Shown here one piece after another: positions 1 through 8,575 of a stretch of 64,000 nucleotides of DNA. The DNA is taken from positions 30,890 through 94,889 of the forward strand of contig JAFVGW010000013.1 of NCBI GenBank assembly GCA_017474765.1, read 5' to 3'. The notes beneath the pieces were generated by a model. It was not told the origin of the DNA. It worked only from the letters and a program-made list of their open reading frames with translations, and did no database searches. Made by a program: the position numbers and the translations under genes. The DNA is from Salinivirgaceae bacterium. GTDB lineage: Bacteria; Bacteroidota; Bacteroidia; Bacteroidales; SZUA-534. The stretch's first letter is position 1; each line of letters begins with the position of its first letter.

Positions 1-8
1 AAAATTTC

Positions 9-16
9 TATATTTG
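9..16 (+). promoter_or_regulatory. Bacteroidetes -7 promoter box for skp
   Basis: TATATTTG matches the Bacteroidetes -7 consensus TAnnTTTG and lies 26 bp before the first ATG of the OmpH/Skp gene. The -33 element would be at or beyond the window edge, so only half of the promoter is visible. Confidence 0.6.
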
Positions 17-41
17 CGATTATCAATAACAAAACAATAGA

Positions 42-560
42 ATGATGAAAAAGATTTTAATCGTTGTTGCAGTGGCATTTATGTCGTCTTTTGCAACAGT
101 TTCAAATGCACAAAACTACAAGTTCGGACATATAGACTCTGGCCAGTTGCTTCAGCAGATGCCTGAACGCGAGCAAGCCCGCGTCCAACTTGAGAAATAC
201 GCCAAACAACTTGAGGACCAAATGGCAGCAATGCAGACTGAGTTCGAGTCCAAATATCAGCAATATCTTGAGCAGCGCGACTCACTGCCACAAGTTCTGC
301 TTGAGGCAAAAGAGCGTGAACTGACTGATATCCAACAGCGTTTTCAGACTTTCCAGCAGACTGCCCAGAAAGATTTGAGCGCAAAAGAGGGCGAGTTGCT
401 CCAGCCAATCATTGAGAAGGCCAAAAAAGCCATCGACGATGTGGCCGCAGAGAATGGCTTCCTTTATGTGTTCGACATGAGCATGGGTGCAATTCTTTAC
501 AATTCCGACCAAAGCGTTGATTTGATGCCGCTGGTGCTTAAAAAACTTGGTGTTAAATAA
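42..560 (+). CDS. skp: OmpH/Skp family periplasmic chaperone
   Basis: A 172-residue secreted protein with a signal peptide (basic MMKKI start, hydrophobic core, cleavage after SNAQ near residue 24). About residues 45-125 are a long charged Gln/Glu/Lys-rich helix, the tentacle of the Skp/OmpH fold, and the C-terminal part (FLYVFDMSMGAILY) completes the beta core. Family members hold unfolded outer-membrane proteins in the periplasm for the BAM complex. In Bacteroidetes the order bamA-skp-skp-murI is common, so bamA is expected just upstream of the window; murI follows here. ATGs at 42 and 45 are adjacent and either may be used. A strong terminator follows the stop. Confidence 0.9.
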   Translation: MMKKILIVVAVAFMSSFATVSNAQNYKFGHIDSGQLLQQMPEREQARVQLEKYAKQLEDQMAAMQTEFESKYQQYLEQRDSLPQVLLEAKERELTDIQQRFQTFQQTAQKDLSAKEGELLQPIIEKAKKAIDDVAAENGFLYVFDMSMGAILYNSDQSVDLMPLVLKKLGVK

Positions 561-580
561 TTACGAATTAAAATAACTGG

Positions 581-618
581 CAATATCCAACATTCTTGAT
601 GTTGGATATTGTTTTTTT
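581..618 (+). terminator. Intrinsic terminator after skp
   Basis: A perfect 13-bp stem (581-593 with 599-611, 5-nt loop) is followed by a run of seven T. It ends about 14 bp before the chosen murI start, so murI probably depends on read-through or a promoter hidden in this short gap. Confidence 0.85.
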
Positions 619-631
619 AGCAGGTAAGGAA

Positions 632-1456
632 ATGAACAGCAGTCGGATTGGAGTGTTCGATTCAGGATTGGGCGGACTGACCGTGTGGCGCGAAATCCGC
701 AGGCAGATGCCCAATGAGGACATTCTCTATTTTGCCGACAGCAAAAATTGCCCGTACGGCCCCAAACCGCCTCAGACAATTGCCAAACTGGCTTGCGGGA
801 TTGTTGACGGAATGATAGCCGCAGGATGCAAGATGGTGGTTGTGGCATGCAATACCGCCACTGCGGCGGCAATCGACACCTTGCGCCAAACATATTCCAT
901 TCCGTTTGTGGGAATGGAACCAGCCATAAAACAAGCCGCACTCAACACCAAAACGGGCAAGGTCGGTGTGCTGGCAACCAAAGGCACATTCGACGGACAA
1001 CTATACAAAGAGACAAGCCGAAAATATGCCAACAATATCGATGTGATGGTGCAGATAGGCACCGGGCTGGTTGAATTGGTCGAGGCCGATGAGTATGAAA
1101 CGGAAAAGGCTCACGCATTGCTTGAGAAGTATGTGGTTCCGATGATTGGACATGGTGTGGACCAGATAGTTTTAGGTTGCACCCACTATCCGTTCTTCAA
1201 GCCGCAGATTGAGCAGATGGTAGGCGACTGTGTGGCTGTTATCGATCCTGCTCCAGCCGTGGCACGCCAGGTAAGCAAAGTGCTGATTGAACACAACTTA
1301 CAAAATATTAATAGCCATATCGGAACTGATTTGTTTGTGTCATCGGGGAATGTGGAGTCCATGCGGAAACTTCTGAAATCGATGACGGGCAAAACCTACG
1401 CTGAATTGGAAATTGAGTTTGGCGGACAGCGGCTTAAAGCATTATCCGTCGGTTGA
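632..1456 (+). CDS. murI: Glutamate racemase
   Basis: A 274-residue cytoplasmic enzyme that converts L- to D-glutamate for peptidoglycan. Seen: the N-terminal IGVFDSGLGGLTV motif, first catalytic Cys in VVACNTATAAA (Cys73) and second in LGCTHYPFF (near residue 183), with normal family length. The open frame runs upstream to 596, but that part lies inside the skp terminator hairpin and lacks homology to the conserved start, so the ATG at 632 is preferred. A new promoter for the next operon follows the stop. Confidence 0.95.
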   Translation: MNSSRIGVFDSGLGGLTVWREIRRQMPNEDILYFADSKNCPYGPKPPQTIAKLACGIVDGMIAAGCKMVVVACNTATAAAIDTLRQTYSIPFVGMEPAIKQAALNTKTGKVGVLATKGTFDGQLYKETSRKYANNIDVMVQIGTGLVELVEADEYETEKAHALLEKYVVPMIGHGVDQIVLGCTHYPFFKPQIEQMVGDCVAVIDPAPAVARQVSKVLIEHNLQNINSHIGTDLFVSSGNVESMRKLLKSMTGKTYAELEIEFGGQRLKALSVG

Positions 1457-1475
1457 CTTGCGGCAAACGTATAAG

Positions 1476-1509
1476 TTTGTATGGTAATTTGGTAATATTC
1501 CTATATTTG
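1476..1509 (+). promoter_or_regulatory. Promoter of the TPR/propeller operon
   Basis: TTTG at 1476-1479 and TATATTTG at 1502-1509 are 22 bp apart and fit the Bacteroidetes -33/-7 pattern. The predicted transcript would start near 1516, about 23 nt before the ATG at 1539. Confidence 0.6.
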
Positions 1510-1538
1510 CAATTTGTTCGTAAACAAAAATACAAATT

Positions 1539-3089
1539 ATGCAGTTTAAAAATAGGTTGATACTGACACTCGCTGTGCTTTGCGGAGTTTTTGCCGCCAA
1601 AGCGCAGGACGATGATATTATTCTGGTTAAGAAATTTGCCGAAAGCGCATTTCAAAAGGGCGACTATGAGTTTGCCCTTCAAAACTATCTGATACTCTAC
1701 AAACAAGACCAAGAGAACATTGACTTGAGATATCGTATTGGAATCTGTTATACCGAAACAAACATCGACAAAGCGAAAGCCGTTGAGCATCTGGAGTATG
1801 TGGCTAGTTTCAATAACTACCCCATACGCACAAAATTCTTCCTTGGCAAGGCGTATATGTACAACTACCGATTCACGGAGGCCATTGAAGCGTTTTACGA
1901 CTACAAGATGGTGGGCGTTGATGAGAACGATTTGTTTGAGGCAACCCGAATGATTGAAATGTGCGAATACACAAAGGCTCTTATCAACGTACCTGTGAAT
2001 GCAACATTTACACTACTTGACACCACCATCAACTCTGAAGTTGACGATATTTGTCCAGTTGTTACACCAGATAACAATCTGCTCTATTTTTCGAGCAACA
2101 GACATTTCATAAAAGAATATGATGCAAATGTTTATGCAGGCAGGTACAGCGAGCGTAAAAAAGGCGTTTGGCAGCCGTCTGTTCAGATACCGATAAGCAG
2201 TTATGATGATGAGAATGTGGTTGGCTCCTCAACCGACGGCAACAGAGTTTTGGTTTATGCCAACGGCGACTATGCAACCCACGACATCAAGATGTACACT
2301 CGCAAAGGCGCGAAGTTTGCCAAGGCTCTGGCCTCCGATTTGCCGACCGATATGAATACCGATGACATTGAGATGGGAGCCTGTCTGACTCCCGACGGCA
2401 ATACTATTTATTTTGCCAGCAACCGTCCTGGCGGACGCGGCGGTCTCGACCTGTATGTGTCTCACCGTGGCCTTGACGGGCGATGGGGACCATCAGAAAA
2501 TATGGGTACCACCATCAACACAGAGTATGATGAGAATTATCCTTCATTAAGCCCTGATGGTAGCCGACTTTATTTTGCATCGAAAGGTCACGACTGCATT
2601 GGCGGTTATGACATTTTCAGCACATCGTTTGATGAGAAAAACGGGAATTGGTTTAAACCGATTAATATTGGTTTCCCGCTGAACACTCCGCTCGACAATA
2701 CAAAAATCACATTTGCGGCTGATGGCACGGCTTACATTGCCGCCAAACGCAAGGAAGGTGTTGGTAATCTCGACATCTATCGAATAGATTTCGGCGATGA
2801 GAATATATATCCTGCAATTTATGCAGGAAATGTGTTTGTAGGTGAAAGTGAGAATGATGCCATGCTGCACAACGAGACCATGCCAAAAGCCTACGCCATG
2901 GTTTACGATACGTATGGCAATATTGTCGCCCAGCTTGATGTTGACGAAGGAATGTTCTATGTGCCACTTTATCCAGGCGACTATTCATTGGAGGTTAAAT
3001 TTGAAGGTCGGCAGTCGGGCACTAAAGGGAAAATTCACATGCTTAGTGATAATATAACGGAAGAAATTTTATTGAAACCATTCAAATAA
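1539..3089 (+). CDS. Secreted TPR plus PD40 beta-propeller protein (paralogue 1)
   Basis: A 516-residue protein with a signal peptide ending FAAKAQ (about residue 22). Residues 30-150 form TPR-like helical pairs (GDYEFALQNYLILYKQD; RYRIGICYTETN). Residues about 165-420 carry WD40-like PD40 blades of the type LTPDGNTIYFASNRPGG and LSPDGSRLYFAS. The last 90 residues look like a beta-sandwich (carboxypeptidase-regulatory type). The layout resembles the N-terminal half of PorE-like T9SS proteins, but no OmpA peptidoglycan-binding domain is present. It is the first gene of an operon with a paralogue (8-bp gap) and a HAD hydrolase. The function is not known to me; an envelope scaffolding role is inference. 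Confidence 0.75.
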   Translation: MQFKNRLILTLAVLCGVFAAKAQDDDIILVKKFAESAFQKGDYEFALQNYLILYKQDQENIDLRYRIGICYTETNIDKAKAVEHLEYVASFNNYPIRTKFFLGKAYMYNYRFTEAIEAFYDYKMVGVDENDLFEATRMIEMCEYTKALINVPVNATFTLLDTTINSEVDDICPVVTPDNNLLYFSSNRHFIKEYDANVYAGRYSERKKGVWQPSVQIPISSYDDENVVGSSTDGNRVLVYANGDYATHDIKMYTRKGAKFAKALASDLPTDMNTDDIEMGACLTPDGNTIYFASNRPGGRGGLDLYVSHRGLDGRWGPSENMGTTINTEYDENYPSLSPDGSRLYFASKGHDCIGGYDIFSTSFDEKNGNWFKPINIGFPLNTPLDNTKITFAADGTAYIAAKRKEGVGNLDIYRIDFGDENIYPAIYAGNVFVGESENDAMLHNETMPKAYAMVYDTYGNIVAQLDVDEGMFYVPLYPGDYSLEVKFEGRQSGTKGKIHMLSDNITEEILLKPFK

Positions 3090-3097
3090 CAGATATT

Positions 3098-4630
3098 ATG
3101 AAAACACGTTTGTTATGCTTGGCGACTTTTGCAATGATGTTACCTTTGATGGTTGCAGCGCAAGATATCAGAGAGGCCAACTATCAGTTCAAAATAGAGA
3201 ATTACGCGACGGCTCTAAAGCAGTATCTTGGTGCATATAAAAAAGATACAGGCAATATTGACATAAACTACTACATCGGAATCTGCCGCACCCGAACCAA
3301 CGCAGCCCCTGCCGAGGCTTTGCCGCATCTGCTAAAGGCCGAAAGCAAATATGGCCAGGAAGGCGAATATCTGCTTGCTCTGGCACGTGCCTATCTTTAT
3401 AACTACGATTTTGCAAAGGCGCGTGAGACTGTGTCAAAAGCAGCAGTCAAACTGAAAGGGAATGTGGAAGTTGATCTTCTGAAAGCGTATGTTGACAATG
3501 CTGAGAAAATGGTGAAATCGCCGCTCGACGTCACTTTTGTCAACCTAGGCAAAAGCATCAACAGCGACATGGACGACATAACACCGATGCTGACGGCCGA
3601 CAACGAAATGCTGCTCTACTCAAGCAACCGCAAGTTCGACACTGGCATAAAAGAGTACACTTGGGATGTGTTGTTCTCACCGTCGGATAATGGCGACTTC
3701 AAGAAAAGCAAACAGGCCTCGGCCATCAACTCTGTTGATAATGAGTTTGTTGCGGGCATATCGAACCGAGGCGATGAACTCTATTTCCAACTCGACGGCA
3801 TTGATTTCCTTCAGGATTTGGCGGTCTCGGCAATTGAAAACGGCGCACCGAAAGGCAAGAAAGGATTGTCGGAGATTATTAACGGAAAAACACTGGAACA
3901 GGGAGCCTGCGTGACTCAGGGTGGCGACACGCTCATCTTTTCGAGCAACGGCCACAACAGCATTGGCGGACTCGACTTGTTCTACAGCGTCCGTCTGCCC
4001 AACGGCGAATGGAGCGCGCCCACAAGCCTCGGCAATGTGGTGAACACCAAATATGACGAGTCATACCCTATGTTCTCGCCCGACGGCAAGAAACTTTATT
4101 TCTGCAGCAACGGTCCGAAATCGATGGGCGGATTCGATGTTTTTGTCTGCAATTTCGATGTGCAAAACCTGAAAATCGGCGAACCGAGAAATATTGGTTA
4201 CCCGCTCAACGATGTGTACGACAACCTGACAATCAGTTACACGCTAGATGGCACTTACGCCTACGTTTCGGCCATAAAACCAGACTCTTACGGCTACAGC
4301 GACATTTATCGCGTGGTCTTCAACGAGAAAGACCCGATGGTGAAACTCTACATTGTCAAACTTCAGATTGCGCAAGGCGAAAACAAAGTGGATTTTGCTG
4401 AGACTGAGACAGATTTGAAGGTTTCGGTACTTGCCAAGGGCAAAACTCTTTTCGGTACCTACAACTATAATCCTGCAACAAGCAGTGTCAACATTGCTCT
4501 TCTGCCAGGCGATTATGTGCTTGAAATTGAAGGAAAGACAATTGAGCCTTTCTCGATGAAAATCAATGTGCCCAACGGACCAGGCAAGAAGATTGAGAAC
4601 GTAAAGGCTGTTGTCAAACTGAAGAAATAG
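3098..4630 (+). CDS. Secreted TPR plus PD40 beta-propeller protein (paralogue 2)
   Basis: A 510-residue paralogue of the preceding gene with the same order: signal peptide ending MVAAQ, TPR-like repeats (ENYATALKQYLGAYKKD; YYIGICRTRTN), PD40 blades (MFSPDGKKLYFCSNGPKS; AINSVDNEFVAGIS) and a C-terminal beta domain. Shared motifs such as ING/NTKYDESYPMFSPDG against NTEYDENYPSLSPDG show tandem duplication followed by divergence. It has no OmpA domain and no T9SS sorting tail. Translation is probably coupled with the upstream gene (8 bp) and the downstream HAD gene (9 bp). Confidence 0.75.
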   Translation: MKTRLLCLATFAMMLPLMVAAQDIREANYQFKIENYATALKQYLGAYKKDTGNIDINYYIGICRTRTNAAPAEALPHLLKAESKYGQEGEYLLALARAYLYNYDFAKARETVSKAAVKLKGNVEVDLLKAYVDNAEKMVKSPLDVTFVNLGKSINSDMDDITPMLTADNEMLLYSSNRKFDTGIKEYTWDVLFSPSDNGDFKKSKQASAINSVDNEFVAGISNRGDELYFQLDGIDFLQDLAVSAIENGAPKGKKGLSEIINGKTLEQGACVTQGGDTLIFSSNGHNSIGGLDLFYSVRLPNGEWSAPTSLGNVVNTKYDESYPMFSPDGKKLYFCSNGPKSMGGFDVFVCNFDVQNLKIGEPRNIGYPLNDVYDNLTISYTLDGTYAYVSAIKPDSYGYSDIYRVVFNEKDPMVKLYIVKLQIAQGENKVDFAETETDLKVSVLAKGKTLFGTYNYNPATSSVNIALLPGDYVLEIEGKTIEPFSMKINVPNGPGKKIENVKAVVKLKK

Positions 4631-4639
4631 CCTGCATTC

Positions 4640-5329
4640 ATGCGCTATAAGTGGCTCTATTTCGATTTAGACGGCACCCTCTGGGATTTTGCCGCCAACT
4701 CGGAATTCACCCTGCGCCATATTATGCGCCAAATGCTTCCCGAACTTGTTCCGCACGAACAGGAGTTCCTTGATTTATACCACCATTACAACGACATTCT
4801 CTGGGTTGAATACGGTTTGGGCAAGATTACCAAAGAGTTGCTGCGCTGGAAGCGTTTCCATGACGCTCTTGTCCAATTCGGCATCACCGACAAGACTGTG
4901 GCAGAGGCTTTTAGCGAACGATACCTTGAAATGTCGCCACATCAGACGCGCGTTGTACCGCACGCCTTTGAGGTGCTCGACTATCTGAAAGCAAAAGGTT
5001 ACCATCTTTACCTGCTCACCAACGGATTTATTGAAATTCAACACATTAAAACAACCGAATCGGGACTCGCGCCTTACTTTGAGAAGGTTTTCACGTCGGA
5101 CGAGATGGGCTACAAAAAGCCGCATAAACTGGCCTTTGACTATGCAGTGAAATATGTGAACGCCCGCAAACGCGAGAGTCTGATGATTGGCGACGAGTGG
5201 CCAACCGATATTGTCGGCGCCCGCCAGGCTGGCATCGACCAAGTCTATTTCAACCCTCGCAACATACCCGCCGAATGCCCCGTAACCTACGAGATTCACA
5301 ATCTGCTGGAACTGAAGGATATTTTGTGA
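4640..5329 (+). CDS. YjjG-type HAD hydrolase (pyrimidine nucleotidase)
   Basis: A 229-residue HAD-superfamily phosphatase. Visible motifs: I YFDLDGTLWDF (nucleophile Asp9, acid/base Asp11), II LLTNGF, III KKPHKLAF, and IV MIGDEWPTDIVGA. The length and DGTLWD motif fit the YjjG/YfnB noncanonical nucleotidase family, which dephosphorylates dUMP, dTMP and damaged pyrimidine nucleotides. It is the last gene of the operon, 9 bp after the propeller paralogue, which has no obvious metabolic link to it. The substrate is inferred from the family only. Confidence 0.85.
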   Translation: MRYKWLYFDLDGTLWDFAANSEFTLRHIMRQMLPELVPHEQEFLDLYHHYNDILWVEYGLGKITKELLRWKRFHDALVQFGITDKTVAEAFSERYLEMSPHQTRVVPHAFEVLDYLKAKGYHLYLLTNGFIEIQHIKTTESGLAPYFEKVFTSDEMGYKKPHKLAFDYAVKYVNARKRESLMIGDEWPTDIVGARQAGIDQVYFNPRNIPAECPVTYEIHNLLELKDIL

Positions 5330-5389
5330 ATTCTTTCGCATTTGTGCATACCTTATTTATATAATAGAAAATCCCCCCTACTCTGCGTC

Positions 5390-5405
5390 CCCGATAATTA
5401 TCGGG
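5390..5405. repeat. Palindromic repeat CCCGATAATTATCGGG
   Basis: A perfect 16-bp palindrome, repeated exactly at 16883-16898 and with a changed but still symmetrical centre (CCCGATAGCTATCGGG) at 37131-37146. Flanks also match between the first two copies (GGAC before, and CTGTGT after). Confidence 0.75.
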
Positions 5406-5670
5406 ACCGTTCATTCTGTGTGGATTATTGTGTCAATTTGTAATCAAACACCCATAATCCGCGTCAAAAATCAACCAAACCGCGCAAATTCCTTCTAAAA
5501 ACTCACCGAGCTTGCCTGTTCACTTGTACTGTTTGATTTCGATTTGTTAGCGGAAACGTTTTCTGGCTAATCGGTTTTTAATAAAAATTCAAAAATTGGC
5601 CTTTAAAATTATAAATCGTAAGTAAAGTACGAGAAATACTAATAGAACCTAACAAATAATCGATTTTCTG

Positions 5671-5699
5671 TTGCGATTTTAAAACTGACTATATATTTG
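5671..5699 (+). promoter_or_regulatory. Promoter for the 35-codon small gene
   Basis: TTG at 5671 and TATATTTG at 5692-5699 (18-bp spacing) match the Bacteroidetes promoter. It lies about 50 bp before the ATG at 5753, which gives a short leader. Confidence 0.55.
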
Positions 5700-5752
5700 C
5701 AATGTCGAAAGACAAGAAAAAACAGAGTGATTAGAAACTTAAAAACAAAACA

Positions 5753-5860
5753 ATGAAAAATGGCTTGAAAGGCGGCAAAATCTTCGCTTTGAATTCCAAA
5801 CAGAATTCGAAATGGAATAAGAATAATCGGAAAAACCGTGTGCCTGCCAATCCAGCCTGA
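5753..5860 (+). CDS. Predicted 35-residue basic peptide
   Basis: The reading frame begins MKNGLKGGKIFAL and ends RVPANPA. It is rich in Lys, Asn and Gly, with no Cys, no Asp or Glu, and no membrane segment. I recognise no family. Support comes from context: a promoter about 50 bp upstream and an intrinsic terminator about 20 bp downstream frame it as a single-gene transcript. It could instead be a small RNA whose ORF is accidental, or a leader peptide acting on glnN, although glnN starts 250 bp later beyond the terminator. Confidence 0.4.
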   Translation: MKNGLKGGKIFALNSKQNSKWNKNNRKNRVPANPA

Positions 5861-5877
5861 CAGGTGATAAGAGAAGA

Positions 5878-5917
5878 TAAAAAAGGCTGGTTCTGATGAA
5901 TCGGCCTTTTTTGATTT
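5878..5917 (+). terminator. Intrinsic terminator after the small gene
   Basis: AAAAAGGC and GGCCTTTTTT form an imperfect hairpin ending in a T run, about 20 bp after the stop of the 35-codon ORF. Confidence 0.65.
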
Positions 5918-6047
5918 AGGATTTAGGAGTGAGGAATTAAAAATTGAGAATGAAAAATTAAAAATGAAGGTGAGGGGTCGATAAGGTTTAGAGGTTAAGA
6001 AGTTGAGAATGGTTTGTTATCTAAACAGCGAAGCGCTAAACATTTAA

Positions 6048-6068
6048 ACGATTCACCGATTCACCAAT
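6048..6068 (+). repeat. 21-bp sequence shared by the glnN and gltB leaders
   Basis: The 21 bases (starting ACGATTCACCGATTC) occur identically at 8497-8517. The copies end 40 bp before the glnN start and 58 bp before the gltB start. This may be a shared regulatory site or only a dispersed repeat. Confidence 0.5.
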
Positions 6069-6108
6069 AGATAGAACTTAATACTTTATAAACTTAAAAC
6101 TTAAGAAA

Positions 6109-8295
6109 ATGAGCAAGTTAAGATTTGATGTTGTTCAAGATGCTTTCCGTAAGAAAGCGGTTGACATTGAGGTTCCTGAAACTCGCCCGTCGGAGTATTT
6201 TGGCGAGTTGGTTTTTAACCGCGAAAAGATGCACAAATACCTTGACGTTAAGACATATAACGCCTTGGTTGACTGCATTGACAACGGCAAGCCGCTGAGC
6301 ACGGCCGTGGCCGACAAGGTGGCCGCTGGCATTAAGGAGTGGGCAGTCGGGCACGGAGTGACGCACTGCACCCACTGGTTCCAACCGCTGACCGAGGGCA
6401 CCGCCGAAAAACACGATTCGTTTATGGAGTACGACTGGAAGGGCGGTATGATTGAGGAGTTCGACGGCAAATCGCTCGTACAGCAGGAACCTGACGCTTC
6501 GTCGTTCCCGTCGGGCGGAATCCGCGCAACTTTCGAGGCTCGCGGCTACACTGCCTGGGACCCGACTTCACCTGTCTTCATTCAGGACGACACACTTTGC
6601 ATACCTACTGTATTTATTTCATACACAGGCGAATCGCTCGACTATAAGACACCTTTGAAAAAGGCTTTGAACGCTGTTTCGAACGCCGCAGTTCCAATCT
6701 GCCAAATGTTCGACCCGAAAGTTAAGAAGGTGTTCTCATATCTGGGTTGGGAGCAGGAGTATTTCCTTGTCGATGAGGACCTTTACGCTGCCCGTCCCGA
6801 CCTGATGCTCACGGGCCGCACGCTGATGGGCCACGAGTCGTCGAAAAACCAACAGTTGGACGACCACTACTTTGGAGCCATTCCGTCGCGCGTGGCTGCC
6901 TTTATGCGCGACCTTGAGATTCAGGGCCACCGCCTGGGCATTCCGTTGAAAACCCGCCACAACGAGGTTGCGCCAAATCAATTTGAGTTGGCCCCGATTT
7001 TCGGCGAAACCAACCTTTCGAACGACCAAAACCAATTGATAATGAATCTTATGCACACTGTTGCAAAGAAACACGGTTTTGTGGTTCTGCTTCACGAGAA
7101 GCCATTTCAGGGAATCAACGGCTCGGGCAAGCACAACAACTGGAGCCTTGGCACCGACACAGGCACGCTGCTCTTGGCACCTGGCAAAGACGCCCGCGGC
7201 AACCTGCAGTTCGTCACCTTCTTTGTGAACGTTCTGGCCGCCGTGCAGCGCTACAACGGCCTGCTCAAGGCTTCAATCGCGACAGCGACCAACGCCCACC
7301 GCTTGGGCGCAAACGAGGCACCACCCGCAATCGTCTCGGCCTTCCTTGGCAAGACAATGACCGATGTTCTGCACAAACTGCTTGTGGTTCCGTCAGATAC
7401 GCCGATTGAGATTGCTGGCAAGAAAGGGCAGTCGGTTGGTTTGGTTGAGATTCCTGAAATTTTCATTGACAACACCGACCGCAACCGCACGTCGCCGTTC
7501 GCCTTCACGGGCAACCGATTCGAGTTCCGCGCCGTGGGTTCGAGCGCCAACTGCGCCAACGCAATGACCGTTCTGAACACAATTGTCGCTGACCAACTTG
7601 TTCAGTTTAAGGCAGATGTGGACAAAGCGATGGCCGCAGGAAAATCGAAGAACGTGGCCATTATGGACACCCTGAAACCAATCATTGCTTCGATTATCGA
7701 CGTTGTCTGCTTCGACGGCAACGGCTACAGCGAGGAGTGGAACAAAGAGGCCGCCCGCCGCGGACTGAACACCGAAAAGTCTGTGCCTGAGATGTTTAAA
7801 GAGTTTACAAAACCTGAAACCGTGGCAATGTTCGAGCGGATGGGCGTTTACACCGAAAAGGAACTCGAGGCCCGCAACGAGGTTAAGTGGGAGATGTACA
7901 CCAAGAAAGTGCAGATTGAGGCCCGCGTGACTGGCCGAATGGCTATCAACCACATTATTCCTGCCGCAATTGCCTATCAGACAAAACTTTTGGAGAATAT
8001 CGAGAAACTGAAAAACATTTTCCCCGACAAGTTCCAAAAACTGGCAGCCGTCGATATTGCGCTGGTTGAGGAGATTTCGGAGCGCATTGCCGAAATCCGC
8101 AGCAAGGTTGACGCGATGATTGAGGCCCGCAAGGTGGCCAACAAAATCGAGTGCGAGTACGAGAAGGCCAAGGCCTACCACGAGATTGCCGAATCGCTCT
8201 TCGACATTTGCAAGCCGATTGACAAACTCGAGGAGGTTGTGGACAACGATATGTGGCCGCTGCCGAAATACCGCGAACTGCTGTTTATTAGTTAA
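6109..8295 (+). CDS. glnN: Glutamine synthetase type III
   Basis: A 728-residue ATP-dependent glutamate-ammonia ligase of the GSIII class (about 725-730 residues, typical of Bacteroides). Seen: the GSIII N-terminal domain with THWFQPLTEGTAEKHDSF, the metal/glutamate site KTRHNEVAPNQFELAPI, the ATP loop GSGKHNNWSLGTDTG, and EFRAVGSSANCANAMTVLN, followed by the long helical C-terminal domain. It makes glutamine, the substrate of the glutamate synthase encoded next, so both arms of the GS-GOGAT cycle lie together. The gap of 280 bp to gltB holds hairpins, so the two are probably separate units. Confidence 0.97.
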   Translation: MSKLRFDVVQDAFRKKAVDIEVPETRPSEYFGELVFNREKMHKYLDVKTYNALVDCIDNGKPLSTAVADKVAAGIKEWAVGHGVTHCTHWFQPLTEGTAEKHDSFMEYDWKGGMIEEFDGKSLVQQEPDASSFPSGGIRATFEARGYTAWDPTSPVFIQDDTLCIPTVFISYTGESLDYKTPLKKALNAVSNAAVPICQMFDPKVKKVFSYLGWEQEYFLVDEDLYAARPDLMLTGRTLMGHESSKNQQLDDHYFGAIPSRVAAFMRDLEIQGHRLGIPLKTRHNEVAPNQFELAPIFGETNLSNDQNQLIMNLMHTVAKKHGFVVLLHEKPFQGINGSGKHNNWSLGTDTGTLLLAPGKDARGNLQFVTFFVNVLAAVQRYNGLLKASIATATNAHRLGANEAPPAIVSAFLGKTMTDVLHKLLVVPSDTPIEIAGKKGQSVGLVEIPEIFIDNTDRNRTSPFAFTGNRFEFRAVGSSANCANAMTVLNTIVADQLVQFKADVDKAMAAGKSKNVAIMDTLKPIIASIIDVVCFDGNGYSEEWNKEAARRGLNTEKSVPEMFKEFTKPETVAMFERMGVYTEKELEARNEVKWEMYTKKVQIEARVTGRMAINHIIPAAIAYQTKLLENIEKLKNIFPDKFQKLAAVDIALVEEISERIAEIRSKVDAMIEARKVANKIECEYEKAKAYHEIAESLFDICKPIDKLEEVVDNDMWPLPKYRELLFIS

Positions 8296-8304
8296 TTATG
8301 AAAG

Positions 8305-8352
8305 GTTGAGACGCTTCGCTGTTTAGAAAGTTGAGACGCTTCGCTGTTTAGA
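8305..8352 (+). repeat. Tandem 23-bp repeat after glnN
   Basis: Two identical 23-base units (8305-8327 and 8330-8352; GTTGAGACGCTTCGCTGTTT plus AGA) stand 2 bp apart. The GCTTCGCTGTTTAG core recurs inverted before glnN at 6021-6035, so related repeats flank the gene. CTCTCAAC-type complements follow at 8353-8385 and could fold back on the units. Confidence 0.7.
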
Positions 8353-8460
8353 CTCTCAACTTTCTCAACCTTCTAAACTCTCAACATTAAAAATCGGTGA
8401 ACTGGAAAACCTTTTAATCGATGAATAGAATGATTGGATAAATCGTTGAATTGGAGCGAA

Positions 8461-8509
8461 ATCGGTGAATCGTGAAACTGAAAAAGTTTCGATTATACGA
8501 TTCACCGAT
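8461..8509 (+). promoter_or_regulatory. Long hairpin in the gltB leader
   Basis: ATCGGTGAATCGT (8461-8473) is the exact reverse complement of 8497-8509. GAAAC (8474-8478) and GTTTC (8486-8490) extend the stem inside the loop. The right arm belongs to the 21-bp sequence shared with the glnN leader. There is no T run, so it is not a typical terminator. A regulatory role is inference. Confidence 0.5.
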
Positions 8510-8575
8510 TCACCAATTCGACCCCAAACGCTGGTTCACCAAAAATTACAATTCACCAATTCAACGAAAAAGAAA

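Larger units (their letters stand above)
5330..6108. other. 779-bp intergenic region before glnN
   Basis: It holds a palindromic repeat (5390-5405), a promoter (5671-5699), a 35-codon ORF (5753-5860), a terminator (about 5878-5917), an A/G-rich low-complexity stretch (5917-5990), a GCTTCGC-type inverted repeat (6021-6035) and a 21-bp sequence shared with the gltB leader (6048-6068). No other gene is seen. Confidence 0.6.

Noticed and set aside
596..631. Upstream start (TTG/ATG) for murI
   Set aside because: The extra codons lie within the skp terminator hairpin and are not part of the conserved N-terminus.
5702..5734. Ten-codon ORF before the 35-codon gene
   Set aside because: It begins about at or before the predicted transcript start and is too short to judge.
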